A DNA stretch of 63,302 bases from CAYMJV01 sp964390545 (lineage in GTDB: Bacteria > Desulfobacterota > BSN033 > UBA1163), in the NCBI GenBank assembly GCA_964390545.1, contig CAYMJV010000006.1:1-63302 (forward strand), read 5' to 3'. A program made the translations under genes and the position numbers. Each line of letters begins with the position of its first letter. The stretch's first letter is position 1. Positions 32,756 through 41,577 of the stretch are shown one piece after another. The notes under the pieces were generated by a model. It saw nothing but the letters and a program-made list of their open reading frames with translations, ran no database searches and was not told the DNA's origin.

Positions 32756-34630
32756 TCATTTAATAAATATCCTGTTCCATAACTCAAAACAGATCAAAGA
32801 CCAAATGAAAAGTCTTCGATTCTCTTTCCCTTCTAAGTGTTCTTGAATAACTTCCTTAACGGCATCGTAATCCATATAATCAAAAATCTTCGCCTTCTTG
32901 TCTAAGATTGTACGCTTCACATACTCAATACTTTCACCTCTAAACCAGCTCGCATCAGGAGCTGAAAAGCCCTGCTTTTCCTGATGCACTATCCCATCAG
33001 GAACATATCTCCGCAGCGTTTCTTTCAAAATGACTTTACCATCACGGGATTTTTCGATGTAGAGTCCCTTCTTTAAGCCTGGCTCATTTTCATTTATCCT
33101 CAAAACCTCATCAAGCCTCTTCAGTTTGTAATCCACCGGAAGCTGTGAAGCAAAGTTCACCAGATCGTTGTCAAGAAAGGGAACCCTCGACTCAAGACTG
33201 TGGGCCATGCTAAGCTTATCTTCAACCAAGAGGAGGCCGTGGAGGAAGGTTTTTGCCTCAAGATAGAGTGAATTATTAACGTAATCCTGGGGCTTTTCGA
33301 GACTGTCTTTTCTTTTTTTCAGTACATCCTCCAAAATATCTCTCGTCCACACATGCTTTACTTTGTCCCAAACAGGGGAGAAGATTTTTTGTAGAAGACG
33401 GTTGGGGACCAGTCGTTGCCAATAGAGGTAATAATTGTCCACATAATCTTCGAAGCCTGTGCTTGCTGCTATCCGATAATACCGCCAGGGGTAACCTCCA
33501 AACAACTCATCGCCCCCTGTTCCACCTAAAACTACCTTGACAAACTTCCCTGCCAATTTTGCTGCGTAAAAATTGGGATAACTCTGTCCAACCCGGGGAT
33601 CTTCCAGGTGCCAGATAAGTTTTTCCATACACCTCTCCATATCCCCTGACTTTAAAACCATCTCGTAATGCTCGGTCTTGTAAATGGCGGAAATCATCTC
33701 AGCCTTTTCTCGTTCGTCGAACCCGAGTTCAAGACCCGATGCCGAGGAGAGGTCAAATCCAATACAGAAAGTCTTTATATAAGGAAAGTTCCTAGCAGCA
33801 ATCGCTGTTATTGATCCAGAGTCAATCCCACCGCTCAAATATGAACCAATCTCCACATCGCTTACGAGCTGCCTCTGAACAGCTTGGCAAAATAGTCTGT
33901 TCACCTCTTCTGTAGCTTCGCCAAAGGAGGGGTGATTCTCCATCTCTCTAAAATTAAAATCCCAATATTCTTTCCTGGATATTTGCCGATTTCCTAACGA
34001 GATTTGGAGAATATGGCCGGGTTGCAAAAGCTTTACTCCCCCCAATAAAGTTTTATCGGTGAAGATATTCTGAAAGGTGAAATACTCGTATAAGGCTTCA
34101 AAATCAAGTTGCACTTTGAAATCCGGATGCTGCAAAAAGGATTTTATCTCGGAGGCAAAGAGAAAGGTATCATTATCTTGATAGTAATAGAGCGGCTTTA
34201 TCCCATATCTATCCCGAGCAAGAGTAAGAGTCTGAGCTCTTTTATCCCAAATGGCAAATGCGAAAATACCATTGAATCGGATCAGAGATTCAGTTCCCCA
34301 TTCATGAAAAGCATTGAGAACTACTTCTGTATCTGTATTGGAGTGAAACTTATAGCCCAAAGCTTCCAATTCCGCCCTAAGCTCGACGAAATTGTATATC
34401 TCACCGTTGTATGTAATCGAAACAGACCTATCTTGCGTTATCATAGGCTGGTGCCCCGCAGGCGTTAGATCAAGGATGGCCAACCTGCGGTGACCAAGAC
34501 CAACCAAATTATCAATATAAAAGCCTTCTCCATCAGGGCCCCGATGTGAGACAGCATCTGTCATCTTTCGCAAGACGACCGGTGAGACCGGAGCTCCATT
34601 TGTATTAAATATGCCTACAATCCCACACAT
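32756..34630 (-). CDS. asnB: AsnB-type glutamine-dependent amidotransferase (copy 3)
   Basis: A 624-aa enzyme of a subgroup different from copies 1 and 2. It begins MCGIVGIFNTNGAPVSPVVL (Cys2) with SHRGPDGEGFY and ITYNGEIYNFVELRAELEAL. The PP-loop is SGGIDSG at residues 266-272. Copies 1 and 2 have SGGIDSS. The C-terminal DKLSMAHSLESRVPFLDNDL is typical of asparagine synthetases. It follows the DegT aminotransferase gene by 8 nt, so it may amidate an aminouronic-acid product of that step (inferred). Confidence 0.9.
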   Translation of the reverse strand: MCGIVGIFNTNGAPVSPVVLRKMTDAVSHRGPDGEGFYIDNLVGLGHRRLAILDLTPAGHQPMITQDRSVSITYNGEIYNFVELRAELEALGYKFHSNTDTEVVLNAFHEWGTESLIRFNGIFAFAIWDKRAQTLTLARDRYGIKPLYYYQDNDTFLFASEIKSFLQHPDFKVQLDFEALYEYFTFQNIFTDKTLLGGVKLLQPGHILQISLGNRQISRKEYWDFNFREMENHPSFGEATEEVNRLFCQAVQRQLVSDVEIGSYLSGGIDSGSITAIAARNFPYIKTFCIGFDLSSASGLELGFDEREKAEMISAIYKTEHYEMVLKSGDMERCMEKLIWHLEDPRVGQSYPNFYAAKLAGKFVKVVLGGTGGDELFGGYPWRYYRIAASTGFEDYVDNYYLYWQRLVPNRLLQKIFSPVWDKVKHVWTRDILEDVLKKRKDSLEKPQDYVNNSLYLEAKTFLHGLLLVEDKLSMAHSLESRVPFLDNDLVNFASQLPVDYKLKRLDEVLRINENEPGLKKGLYIEKSRDGKVILKETLRRYVPDGIVHQEKQGFSAPDASWFRGESIEYVKRTILDKKAKIFDYMDYDAVKEVIQEHLEGKENRRLFIWSLICFELWNRIFIK

Positions 34631-34638
34631 AGTACCGC

Positions 34639-35808
34639 CTATAATTCCTCAAAACTCTTCCTTAATTCGTTAACAACCAAGATTTGCTCAGCCTCTGTCA
34701 TTTGCACATAAAGCGGCAATGTCAGACTCAATCGATCTGCTATATATGCATTGGGAAAATGTTCAGGCCGCAGGCCATATTTCTCAGCATAGTAACCTTG
34801 AATCACAGGTGCATGAGTCCCCTGGCGAGTTGCAATCCCCTTTGCCTCTAGACGCGCCATCAATTCGTTACGCCGCTTGTGGAGTTGTTCAACATTTTTC
34901 TGATTCGGTTCTTCAGGGCGGAACAAACACACATAAGCCTGATACCCGTGAACGTAACCGTCAGGCGTCATTGGTATTTCCAACCACTCCACCTTGGTCA
35001 GGATCTCACCATAGAACCGGGCTCTCCGAGACCGCTCAGCAATAATCCACTTGGCCCGCTCCATCTGAGCAGAACCCAGTGCCCCTTGTATGTCAGTCAT
35101 ACGATAGTTGTACCCAAGATGGTTATAATCTGCTAATAAGAATGCTGATTTCATCCCTTCTCGATCAAAGTCTGTGCGCGAAGCACCGTGATCCCGTAAA
35201 ATGCGGCTCAATCGATCTAGTTCGGGTTGGGCCGTTGTGATCATGCCGCCTTCCCCCGTAGTAATCGATTTGCGAGGATGGAAACTGAAGCAGCCTATTT
35301 CTCCAAATGTACCTGCATGCCTGCCATGGTACCATGCGCCAAAGGCACAAGCCGCGTCTTCTACTACCCACAGATGATGTTTTTTGGCTATCTCAAGAAT
35401 CGGTCCCATATCTGCACATAATCCGAAGAGGTGGACAGGGATGATACCTACCGTTCGCGATGTGATCAACGTTTCAATCTGACTCACATTTATGTTGAAT
35501 GTAGGCAGCTCAATGTCACAAAATACTGGCCTTGCACCCATGTATTCGATGACATTAGGCGTGGCAACCCAAGTAAAAGCCGGAACAATGACCTGGTCAC
35601 CAGGCTTCAAACCCAGCGCCGCTATAGCAACATGCAGCGCGGTAGTGCAAGAAGTGGTTGCAATAGAGAAAGGAGCTCCAGTGAAAGTAGAAAATTTCTT
35701 CTCAAATTCCTTCACAAACGTCCCCTGCACTACCCAACCGCTCTCCAGAGGCACTTGAACCGCCCGTAGCTCCTCAGCACCAAAGTAAGGCTTCGTTATC
35801 GGTATCAT
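34639..35808 (-). CDS. DegT/DnrJ/EryC1/StrS-family sugar aminotransferase
   Basis: A 389-aa PLP enzyme. It begins IPITKPYFGAEELRAVQVPL with TTSCTTALHVAIAALGLKPG, then VVEDAACAFGAWYHGRHAGT and CFSFHPRKSITTGEGGMITT, whose Lys (PRKS) forms the Schiff base. C-terminal NYRMTDIQGALGSAQMERA is also typical. It transfers an amino group to a 3- or 4-keto nucleotide sugar. A WbpE/DesV-like role is possible. It stands between the SDR gene 35845-36861 and AsnB copy 3, a likely keto-sugar, amino-sugar, amide series. Confidence 0.92.
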   Translation of the reverse strand: MIPITKPYFGAEELRAVQVPLESGWVVQGTFVKEFEKKFSTFTGAPFSIATTSCTTALHVAIAALGLKPGDQVIVPAFTWVATPNVIEYMGARPVFCDIELPTFNINVSQIETLITSRTVGIIPVHLFGLCADMGPILEIAKKHHLWVVEDAACAFGAWYHGRHAGTFGEIGCFSFHPRKSITTGEGGMITTAQPELDRLSRILRDHGASRTDFDREGMKSAFLLADYNHLGYNYRMTDIQGALGSAQMERAKWIIAERSRRARFYGEILTKVEWLEIPMTPDGYVHGYQAYVCLFRPEEPNQKNVEQLHKRRNELMARLEAKGIATRQGTHAPVIQGYYAEKYGLRPEHFPNAYIADRLSLTLPLYVQMTEAEQILVVNELRKSFEEL

Positions 35809-35844
35809 CGTGAACCTCTATTCCTCTACTGATCGAGTAAAATA

Positions 35845-36861
35845 TTATTCGCCAGCTATTCCAGCGGCGCGGCGCCGGTCGGCAACTTCTTCCTTATGGC
35901 TATTCCGCCAAGAAATAAGTCTTTCCAAACCTTCTTGTAGTCCAACCTGTGCCTTGAAACCTATTTCATCTTCAGCCTTCTTCGGGGACCCTATGCGGTT
36001 CTTGACGAAGGTCATACCACCCGGTTCATATTGGATTTTTTGATCTGAACCTGTGAGTTCAAGGATGTGTTCTGCCAATTCCTTGATTGTTGTCCTAATC
36101 CCAGTCCCTACGTTATAGAACGTATCCGTCTTATTCGACTTCATAGCACAGACGTTCGCGCGGCCACAGTCTGAGACGTAGACGAAATCATAGGCTTGGC
36201 TTCCGTCCCCATAAACAATGGGGAGCAATCCTTTGTCCAGCCGATCAAGTATCTTCATAATGACTGCTATGTAAGCCCCATAATAATCCTGTCGGGAACC
36301 GTAAACGTTCATGTATCGGAGACCTACGTAATCAAAATGTTTTTCTGTGTCTTTGTACCGGTGGTATAATGCCCGGCACATCTGCTCGCACGCCACCTTT
36401 GTAGCACCATAGAAATTTGTATTATTGAAAGGATGATCTTCCGTCATCGGCTCCGTGAGAGCATCGCCGTAAACGGAGGCCGAGGAGGAATAGACAAGCC
36501 TTTTCACTCGGTGGTTGAGACAGGCTTCGAGAACATTGAAGGTGCCTCCGATATTGACTTCGAAGGCAGCCCGTGGATATTCCCAACAATGCAAAAGCCA
36601 TAGGGCGGCAAAGTGAAATACACCATCGATGTCTTTCATGGCAGCATCGAGAACATCACGATGGAGTAAATCCCCTCCATGTGGGAAGACCTGGACGCGA
36701 GGGTCCCTCAGGGCCTCTCTGAGGTTTTCCAATCGTCCACGTGCGAAGTTGTCATAAATACGAATTTCGGCGACGTCTTCTTTAACCAACTCGTCGACCG
36801 TGTGCGAACCAATAAACCCTGCCCCTCCGATTACCAATATTTTTTTCCCTGAAATATCCAT
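35845..36861 (-). CDS. UDP-glucose 4-epimerase/dehydratase-like extended SDR
   Basis: A 338-aa extended SDR. GGAGFIGSHTVDELV binds NAD, SSSASVYGDALTEP holds the Ser and NTNFYGATKVACEQM holds the catalytic YxxxK. LRYMNVYGSRQDYYGAYIAV and DFVYVSDCGRANVCAMK are the usual C-terminal substrate-binding elements. It starts 9 nt after the regulator gene, with a GAGGTGA ribosome site, and probably feeds the DegT aminotransferase downstream. The C-terminal end carries a proteobacterial-type extension RNSHKEEVADRRRAAG. Confidence 0.9.
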   Translation of the reverse strand: MDISGKKILVIGGAGFIGSHTVDELVKEDVAEIRIYDNFARGRLENLREALRDPRVQVFPHGGDLLHRDVLDAAMKDIDGVFHFAALWLLHCWEYPRAAFEVNIGGTFNVLEACLNHRVKRLVYSSSASVYGDALTEPMTEDHPFNNTNFYGATKVACEQMCRALYHRYKDTEKHFDYVGLRYMNVYGSRQDYYGAYIAVIMKILDRLDKGLLPIVYGDGSQAYDFVYVSDCGRANVCAMKSNKTDTFYNVGTGIRTTIKELAEHILELTGSDQKIQYEPGGMTFVKNRIGSPKKAEDEIGFKAQVGLQEGLERLISWRNSHKEEVADRRRAAGIAGE

Positions 36862-36870
36862 ACATCACCT

Positions 36871-37488
36871 CTAAATGGTAAAGATTTTGATCCCATTGCA
36901 ATCCTTCTGCTTCGTTACATTTTTAATATATGAATTTTCCCCCTTCAAAAAGGTGATCAAAATGGCATCAGGGTTCAAACCCTTCAATTCTCCTAAACTG
37001 AGAACTTTATGGCCAAGAAGTTTCGTCCCCTGTTTCCCTACATCTTCGTCTGCAATACCAACCAACTTCATATCCGATCCCTGGAGAGTGATATACGCAA
37101 TTTCCATTTCGTCGCTCACTCCATAAAACGCAATTCGCCTGATTCCATCTTCCTGCATCTCAACGAGCCTTCCTGAAATCACTTTCTTCATTTCTGCATA
37201 GTGCTGAATATTATAAGAAAAGAAATGCAGCGTCAGTTTCGCTTTTTCCGAAAAACCCTTTGGCGTTAAATAGTAAGCAATCCTTCGCGGTGGGAATCCT
37301 TTTAACCTAATCAAGCCCCTTCTGGCCATTCTCTTGATGCAGGCGTTGGTCACCCCTAAGGCAATCCCGAACTTATTAGAGAGCTCCCTTTGAGAAATCT
37401 TGGGGTTCTGCTCGATCTCCTCCAACAGCTGAAGATCACGCATACGTTCGGAGGGCTTAAAAAGGTAGGTTTCTTGACTATTGTTCAT
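36871..37488 (-). CDS. Winged helix-turn-helix regulator with C-terminal sensor-like domain
   Basis: A 205-aa protein. Residues ~15-85 form a MarR/Lrp-like winged helix (NPKISQRELSNKFGIALGV, TNACIKRMARRGLIRLKGFP). The C-terminal half (GIRRIAFYGVSDEMEIAYIT, VGIADEDVGKQGTKLLGHKV) resembles the phosphosugar/Rossmann-like partner domain of EPS-associated regulators. A sigma70-type promoter lies just upstream and an inverted repeat overlaps the start codon, so the gene probably controls itself and the downstream operon. No Shine-Dalgarno is visible, so a near-leaderless transcript is likely. It is the only transcription factor in the window. Confidence 0.85.
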   Translation of the reverse strand: MNNSQETYLFKPSERMRDLQLLEEIEQNPKISQRELSNKFGIALGVTNACIKRMARRGLIRLKGFPPRRIAYYLTPKGFSEKAKLTLHFFSYNIQHYAEMKKVISGRLVEMQEDGIRRIAFYGVSDEMEIAYITLQGSDMKLVGIADEDVGKQGTKLLGHKVLSLGELKGLNPDAILITFLKGENSYIKNVTKQKDCNGIKIFTI

Positions 37489-37501
37489 TTCTAGAACAAT
37501 A
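37479..37501 (-). promoter_or_regulatory. Inverted repeat over the regulator start codon, probable operator
   Basis: The 8-nt arms TATTGTTC (37479-37486) and GAACAATA (37494-37501) are a perfect inverted repeat with a 7-nt spacer. The right arm overlaps the -10 hexamer and the left arm overlaps the ATG of the regulator gene (37486-37488). This is a typical place for autorepression. Binding by the winged-helix protein itself is inferred. Confidence 0.55.
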
Positions 37502-37526
37502 ATAACCCAGGGAATTGTTTTGTCAA
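37499..37526 (-). promoter_or_regulatory. Sigma70-type promoter of the regulator/epimerase operon
   Basis: On the minus strand TTGACA (37521-37526) and TATTAT (37499-37504) are separated by 16 nt, a full -35 match and a 5/6 -10 match. The start site should be near 37492, only a few bases before ATG 37488. It is the clearest promoter in the window and probably drives the genes leftwards of 37488. Confidence 0.6.
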
Positions 37527-37607
37527 GAAAAAAAATGAATTTCCATGTTGGGATTCAGAATCTGTATTGCTGACTGCGGGAGGAGGGCCCAGATTTAAAC
37601 AACTTTC

Positions 37608-39221
37608 CTATTGAACGCTGTAGATGTCTATCGGGCACTTTTCTTTCTTGACTGCGGGTCCTTTAAGAGGAAAAAGACCTGCACGTGACCAATTTGTGAG
37701 AAAATCCGGACAGTCTTTTTCTATGGTGCAGGAATCAACGACGACAATTTTAACCTCACTTTCACGAATGCTCTGAATTGCCTTCTCCCACGAATCGGGC
37801 ATTTCTACGAATTTTCCATCAGCATAAAAGGCTAGACGAAGAAGTTGTTTCGGTCCCATAATGACCGATCCCTGATAGCCCTTCTCCTTTAACCAAAGCC
37901 CAACCTCCTTTTGAATAAATTTTTCACTTCTTTTGAACGACAACCCCTGGGCCAGGAAAAGGATGATTATAATGAGGGTTAGGAAATGAACGAGGTACTT
38001 TTTTATGATGTTCCATCTTGAGGTAAGATGATCCAATCCTCGGGAGAACCTTTCGGCAATAAAGTCCAAACCATGTCCTGCGAAAAAAAAGCAAGGCAAT
38101 ACCAAAGTGAGACCATGCCGGGTACTGAAATAGTAGATCTGTCTGGCATAAGATGCTGAGATGATAAATAAGCCGGTAAACACAACTACTAGATACCAAT
38201 CTGGCGATTCAAACCCTTCCCTCTTTCTCTTCCAGAGACCAAGGAGGATAAGCACGATCAGGAGGTTAGCAGATTTGATGAATTTGTAAATGACCTCAAA
38301 AAACGCAAGAATAGATCTATGACGAATCCCCAATTCAAGTGCATCTTTGGTAAGGGGGGGTAATGACTTGTAGTCCCCGGTATTTATACGAGCAATCGGG
38401 TCTCCGGGTCGTAGGATCGCACGCATGTTCTGTCTTATGACATTGATAGAAAAAGATGTCATCTCCCCAACGGCTATATGGTTCGTATCCCTCTTTGTTG
38501 ACAGCAAGATCGGTGAGAGAAGAATCGGGAAAATAATGACGAGGATGGCAACATTCAAAGCTTTTCTTTTCATGGGGATCCGCGGTGTTCTGCAAAAAGC
38601 TACATAGAGGGCGAGGACACCCCAAAGGATAAAACCATCAACTCGGGTAATGGCTCCAAGGCCTGCGCTTATGCTTGCCAGCCCCATGAACAGTAGGCGA
38701 TTCTTCTTTAAACCCTCCCAGGTGAGCCAAAGAGTAAGGGCCAGGAAAAACCAGTACGTAGGATCTCGCAGTACATCTGTATCAAATCTTAGAAAATTGG
38801 GAAGAGTTATATAGAAAAAGGCTGAGAGCCATCCTACTCTCTCATTATATAAACTTCGACCGAGAAGGAAGATCGGAATGACGGTGAGTGTTCCCAATAT
38901 GAGCGAGATCAATCGCCCACTGAGCTCCCAATCCCCTACAAACTTTTGCACAAGAAAAAGCATGAGGGGATAAAGCGTGAAGTATGTGTTCGAAATTCCT
39001 TCATACCTCCCCTCCGAGAATAATTTGGCCATTCTGACATAAAGTGTGCCATCAATGGTGATAATTTGGGGTTGCAGGAAGACGATGATTCTTAGGATAA
39101 GGGCGATGACGACAAGAAGAAATAATTTTACGGAAAGGGGCATGGAGGTGAGAATCTCGATGAACCTCAGGGGCCCCGTCATAGACGTTCGTGTAGCTTC
39201 TTCTTTCTTTATGCCTTTCAC
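37608..39221 (-). CDS. GT39-type membrane glycosyltransferase (ArnT/PMT-like)
   Basis: A 537-aa polytopic protein with about 12 hydrophobic helices. The first periplasmic loop is PQIITIDGTLYVRMAKLFSE, where families of this type usually have a catalytic DE/DD. Here the pattern reads DG, which may be a variant. Its C-terminal ~90 residues form a soluble tail with Cys residues (VDSCTIEKDCPDFLTNW). Such enzymes use polyprenyl-phosphate sugars and modify lipid A, glycans or proteins in the periplasm. It lies directly upstream of the regulator promoter and is downstream of a HepT-type gene. Confidence 0.8.
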   Translation of the reverse strand: MKGIKKEEATRTSMTGPLRFIEILTSMPLSVKLFLLVVIALILRIIVFLQPQIITIDGTLYVRMAKLFSEGRYEGISNTYFTLYPLMLFLVQKFVGDWELSGRLISLILGTLTVIPIFLLGRSLYNERVGWLSAFFYITLPNFLRFDTDVLRDPTYWFFLALTLWLTWEGLKKNRLLFMGLASISAGLGAITRVDGFILWGVLALYVAFCRTPRIPMKRKALNVAILVIIFPILLSPILLSTKRDTNHIAVGEMTSFSINVIRQNMRAILRPGDPIARINTGDYKSLPPLTKDALELGIRHRSILAFFEVIYKFIKSANLLIVLILLGLWKRKREGFESPDWYLVVVFTGLFIISASYARQIYYFSTRHGLTLVLPCFFFAGHGLDFIAERFSRGLDHLTSRWNIIKKYLVHFLTLIIIILFLAQGLSFKRSEKFIQKEVGLWLKEKGYQGSVIMGPKQLLRLAFYADGKFVEMPDSWEKAIQSIRESEVKIVVVDSCTIEKDCPDFLTNWSRAGLFPLKGPAVKKEKCPIDIYSVQ

Positions 39222-39242
39222 TATTGTTTCCTATTCAACCTC

Positions 39243-39674
39243 TCAGCCAATTTCTTCGCCGACAAATTTCCCTAAATATTGCAAGAACTTTTCAAAATCG
39301 GATAAATTATCTTGTAAGATTTTATAAATTTCTCTCTTGTCAACCGTCCAGTAAAGGTGAACGAGTCGGTTTCGAAATCTAGCCATCTCTATAAGATTTT
39401 TAAGAAATTCTTCCGGGAAAGCACCCGCCTCCCCCATGACTTTAAATGTATCCGCATAATCCTCAGGTGTCCTATAACGTCTTCGAGAAATGACGTGATT
39501 ACATATATCAATCGCTGCTTCGATCGCAATCAAAAGGTTGTACTTTGCACTACTTACCAGATGAGAGTTGCCAAGAAATTCTCCATTCTCCCGGTTTCTT
39601 AGATCTTCCAGTTCCCTTAGAGCATCTGTTAGCTCAGAAATTAATTTTCTCAACTTATTCTTGTTTACTTCCAA
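39243..39674 (-). CDS. HepT-type toxin (DUF86 / HEPN ribonuclease)
   Basis: A 143-aa HEPN protein. The catalytic Rx4HxY motif is RNRLVHLY. SAKYNLLIAIEAAIDICNHV and EDYADTFKVMGEAGAFPEEF are typical of HepT. The start is TTG 39674, supported by the Shine-Dalgarno AAGGAGG at 39684-39690 nine bases upstream. It overlaps the partner MNT gene by 20 nt. In the known system MNT adds AMP to HepT and neutralises it. The module has no metabolic link with the glycan genes. Confidence 0.88.
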   Translation of the reverse strand: MEVNKNKLRKLISELTDALRELEDLRNRENGEFLGNSHLVSSAKYNLLIAIEAAIDICNHVISRRRYRTPEDYADTFKVMGEAGAFPEEFLKNLIEMARFRNRLVHLYWTVDKREIYKILQDNLSDFEKFLQYLGKFVGEEIG

Positions 39675-40086
39675 TGCGTAACACCTCCTTTAAATAGCTA
39701 TCTCTAAAGGGTGCAAAATCAAAATAGTTGCTAAAAGTCGATGTTTCAAAATCAATCCTGCTTTCCTCATCCTTTGTTATCATAAGTTTTCCATTTTTGA
39801 TCACTTCATATCGAAATGAAAGGGGAGCTCCATTCAGGATTCGGACATCAAAGGTAAATTTCCCGACTGCCTTGTTTAGCAAGGACTCCATCTGCAATTC
39901 ATATCGGAGGAAAGATGGTATCCTCCTTTCATCAACAAAAATTGCAATGTCAATGTCTTTAAATACCCTTTCTAAAAAGGAGCCGTGGACATAACTGAAC
40001 ACTACATCAATCTCCTTTTCAAGCACAGAGGAAATGGTGGAAATAACTTTCTCTTTTTCCTGATCAGAAACTGAATGTTTCTTCAT
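39655..40086 (-). CDS. MNT-type nucleotidyltransferase antitoxin
   Basis: A 143-aa minimal nucleotidyltransferase with HGSFLERVFKDIDIAIFVDE, which holds the GSx7-DxD metal site, shorter than the usual GSx10-DxD. DARTYIC-type strands follow as FDVRILNGAPLSFRYEVI. It is paired by a 20-nt overlap with the HepT gene downstream, and the product would adenylylate the HepT Tyr. The gene is 38 nt downstream of manC. Confidence 0.85.
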   Translation of the reverse strand: MKKHSVSDQEKEKVISTISSVLEKEIDVVFSYVHGSFLERVFKDIDIAIFVDERRIPSFLRYELQMESLLNKAVGKFTFDVRILNGAPLSFRYEVIKNGKLMITKDEESRIDFETSTFSNYFDFAPFRDSYLKEVLRIGSKQE

Positions 40087-40124
40087 GTTAATAACCTTTG
40101 TTGATTACCCTAAGAAGTACCTTT

Positions 40125-41537
40125 TTATCTCCCATAATCGTCATCGAATCGCTCGATGTCATCTTCTTCAACATAATCTCCATTCTGGACTTCAATGATC
40201 TGGAGTGGAATGATTCCTGGGTTTTCCAAACGGTGTTTCATAGAGACGGGGATAAACGTGCTTTCATTTGAATGGACATCAAAAACTTCTTCTCCCTTCG
40301 TCACCTTGGCTGTTCCAGAAATGACTACCCAATGCTCACTCCGATGGTGATGAATTTGAAGACTTAACTTCGCCTTGGGGTTCAAAACGATCCTCTTTAT
40401 TTTATACCGATTCCCCTTCTCCAATACCGTATAGCTTCCCCAGGGCCTCTCAACGGTCCGATGGATCAAATGTTCATCTCGGTTGCTCTTTTTTAAAGCC
40501 TCCACAACCTTCCGAACTTCCTGAACGTTTTCCTTAGATGAGACAAGGGTGGCATCCGGGGTATCGATGACGACCATATTCCTGAGACCAATGGTGGCCA
40601 TTACCCGCTCCCCGGCGATCACAGTAGAATGCTCACTCCCAATATCAACGGAATTTCCTTGAACAATATTTCCATGCCCATCCTTTTCCAAGATATCGTC
40701 CAAGGCGGTCCAGCTTCCGAGGTCGGACCAACCAAAATCGGAAGGAACGACCATGACGACTTGACTCTTTTCCAAAATCCCATAGTCAACTGAAATGTTA
40801 TCAAAGGAAGCATAAACCTCAGCGAAGGCCTCACCTTTTGAATCTTTTTGGCTGCCGATCTTTTTAAGTCCCCTAAAGAGAGAGGGAAGATGAGATTCAA
40901 TCTCTTCCAGAATCTTGGAGGTTTTCCAAACGAAGATTCCGCTATTCCAATAGAAACTCCCTTGTTGGACAAACGACTCCGCTGTCTTCAAATCTGGTTT
41001 TTCAAAGAATTTCTTGACCTGAAATACCTCCTCTTTGAAATTTGCTAAAGGTTGACTCGACTGGATATACCCATAGGCGGTTTCTGCCTTCCGTGGTTTG
41101 ATCCCAAAGGTCACCAGATAATCCTGTTTAGCAACCTCAATAGCACACCGAAGTTTCTCTTGAAACTCCTTGGTATCTTTGATGGCATGGTCGGAAGGCA
41201 TCACGATCATCATGGAATCGGGTGAGAGGTTGTGAAGCGTAATGGCAGCCAACCCTATGGCCGGGGCTGTGTTCCTACCTACAGGTTCAATGATAAACCG
41301 AATTCCCTCAGCCTGTTTTCCCAGGGGCTGCAAATGGAAACGGATATCCTGAGCCAGGCCTTCAGTGGTACAGATCCAAATATTCAATGTTGGGTCAAAA
41401 CCATCTAGCCTTTTTATGGTTTGTCGGAGAAGCGTGTCCTCTCCTAAGATATTGAGCATCTGTTTGGGCCAAGCTTCCCGACTTAAAGGCCAGAAGCGGG
41501 TCCCCTTCCCGCCGGCTAAAATAACTGCGTGTATCAA
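40125..41537 (-). CDS. manC: Mannose-1-phosphate guanylyltransferase / mannose-6-phosphate isomerase
   Basis: A 470-aa bifunctional enzyme. The N-terminal nucleotidyltransferase (LAGGKGTRFWPLSREAWPKQ, then EPVGRNTAPAIGLAA and VMPSDHAI) makes GDP-mannose. The C-terminal type II cupin (VERPWGSYTVLEKGNRYKIK, LSLQIHHHRSEHWVVISGTA) interconverts Man6P and Fru6P. The start is TTG 41537, backed by GGGAGG at 41543-41548 with a 5-nt spacer. The nearest upstream ATG runs into a stop. GDP-mannose supplies mannose and its derivatives to the repeat unit. No Gmd gene is seen in the window. Confidence 0.95.
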   Translation of the reverse strand: MIHAVILAGGKGTRFWPLSREAWPKQMLNILGEDTLLRQTIKRLDGFDPTLNIWICTTEGLAQDIRFHLQPLGKQAEGIRFIIEPVGRNTAPAIGLAAITLHNLSPDSMMIVMPSDHAIKDTKEFQEKLRCAIEVAKQDYLVTFGIKPRKAETAYGYIQSSQPLANFKEEVFQVKKFFEKPDLKTAESFVQQGSFYWNSGIFVWKTSKILEEIESHLPSLFRGLKKIGSQKDSKGEAFAEVYASFDNISVDYGILEKSQVVMVVPSDFGWSDLGSWTALDDILEKDGHGNIVQGNSVDIGSEHSTVIAGERVMATIGLRNMVVIDTPDATLVSSKENVQEVRKVVEALKKSNRDEHLIHRTVERPWGSYTVLEKGNRYKIKRIVLNPKAKLSLQIHHHRSEHWVVISGTAKVTKGEEVFDVHSNESTFIPVSMKHRLENPGIIPLQIIEVQNGDYVEEDDIERFDDDYGR

Positions 41538-41577
41538 TTTATCCTCCCATTTAAACCTTTTTGTTTATCTCTTTTGT

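Noticed and set aside
34719..35769. Long plus-strand open frames across the aminotransferase gene
   Set aside because: They overlap a clear DegT gene on the minus strand, have no domain, and reflect codon pattern of the real gene.
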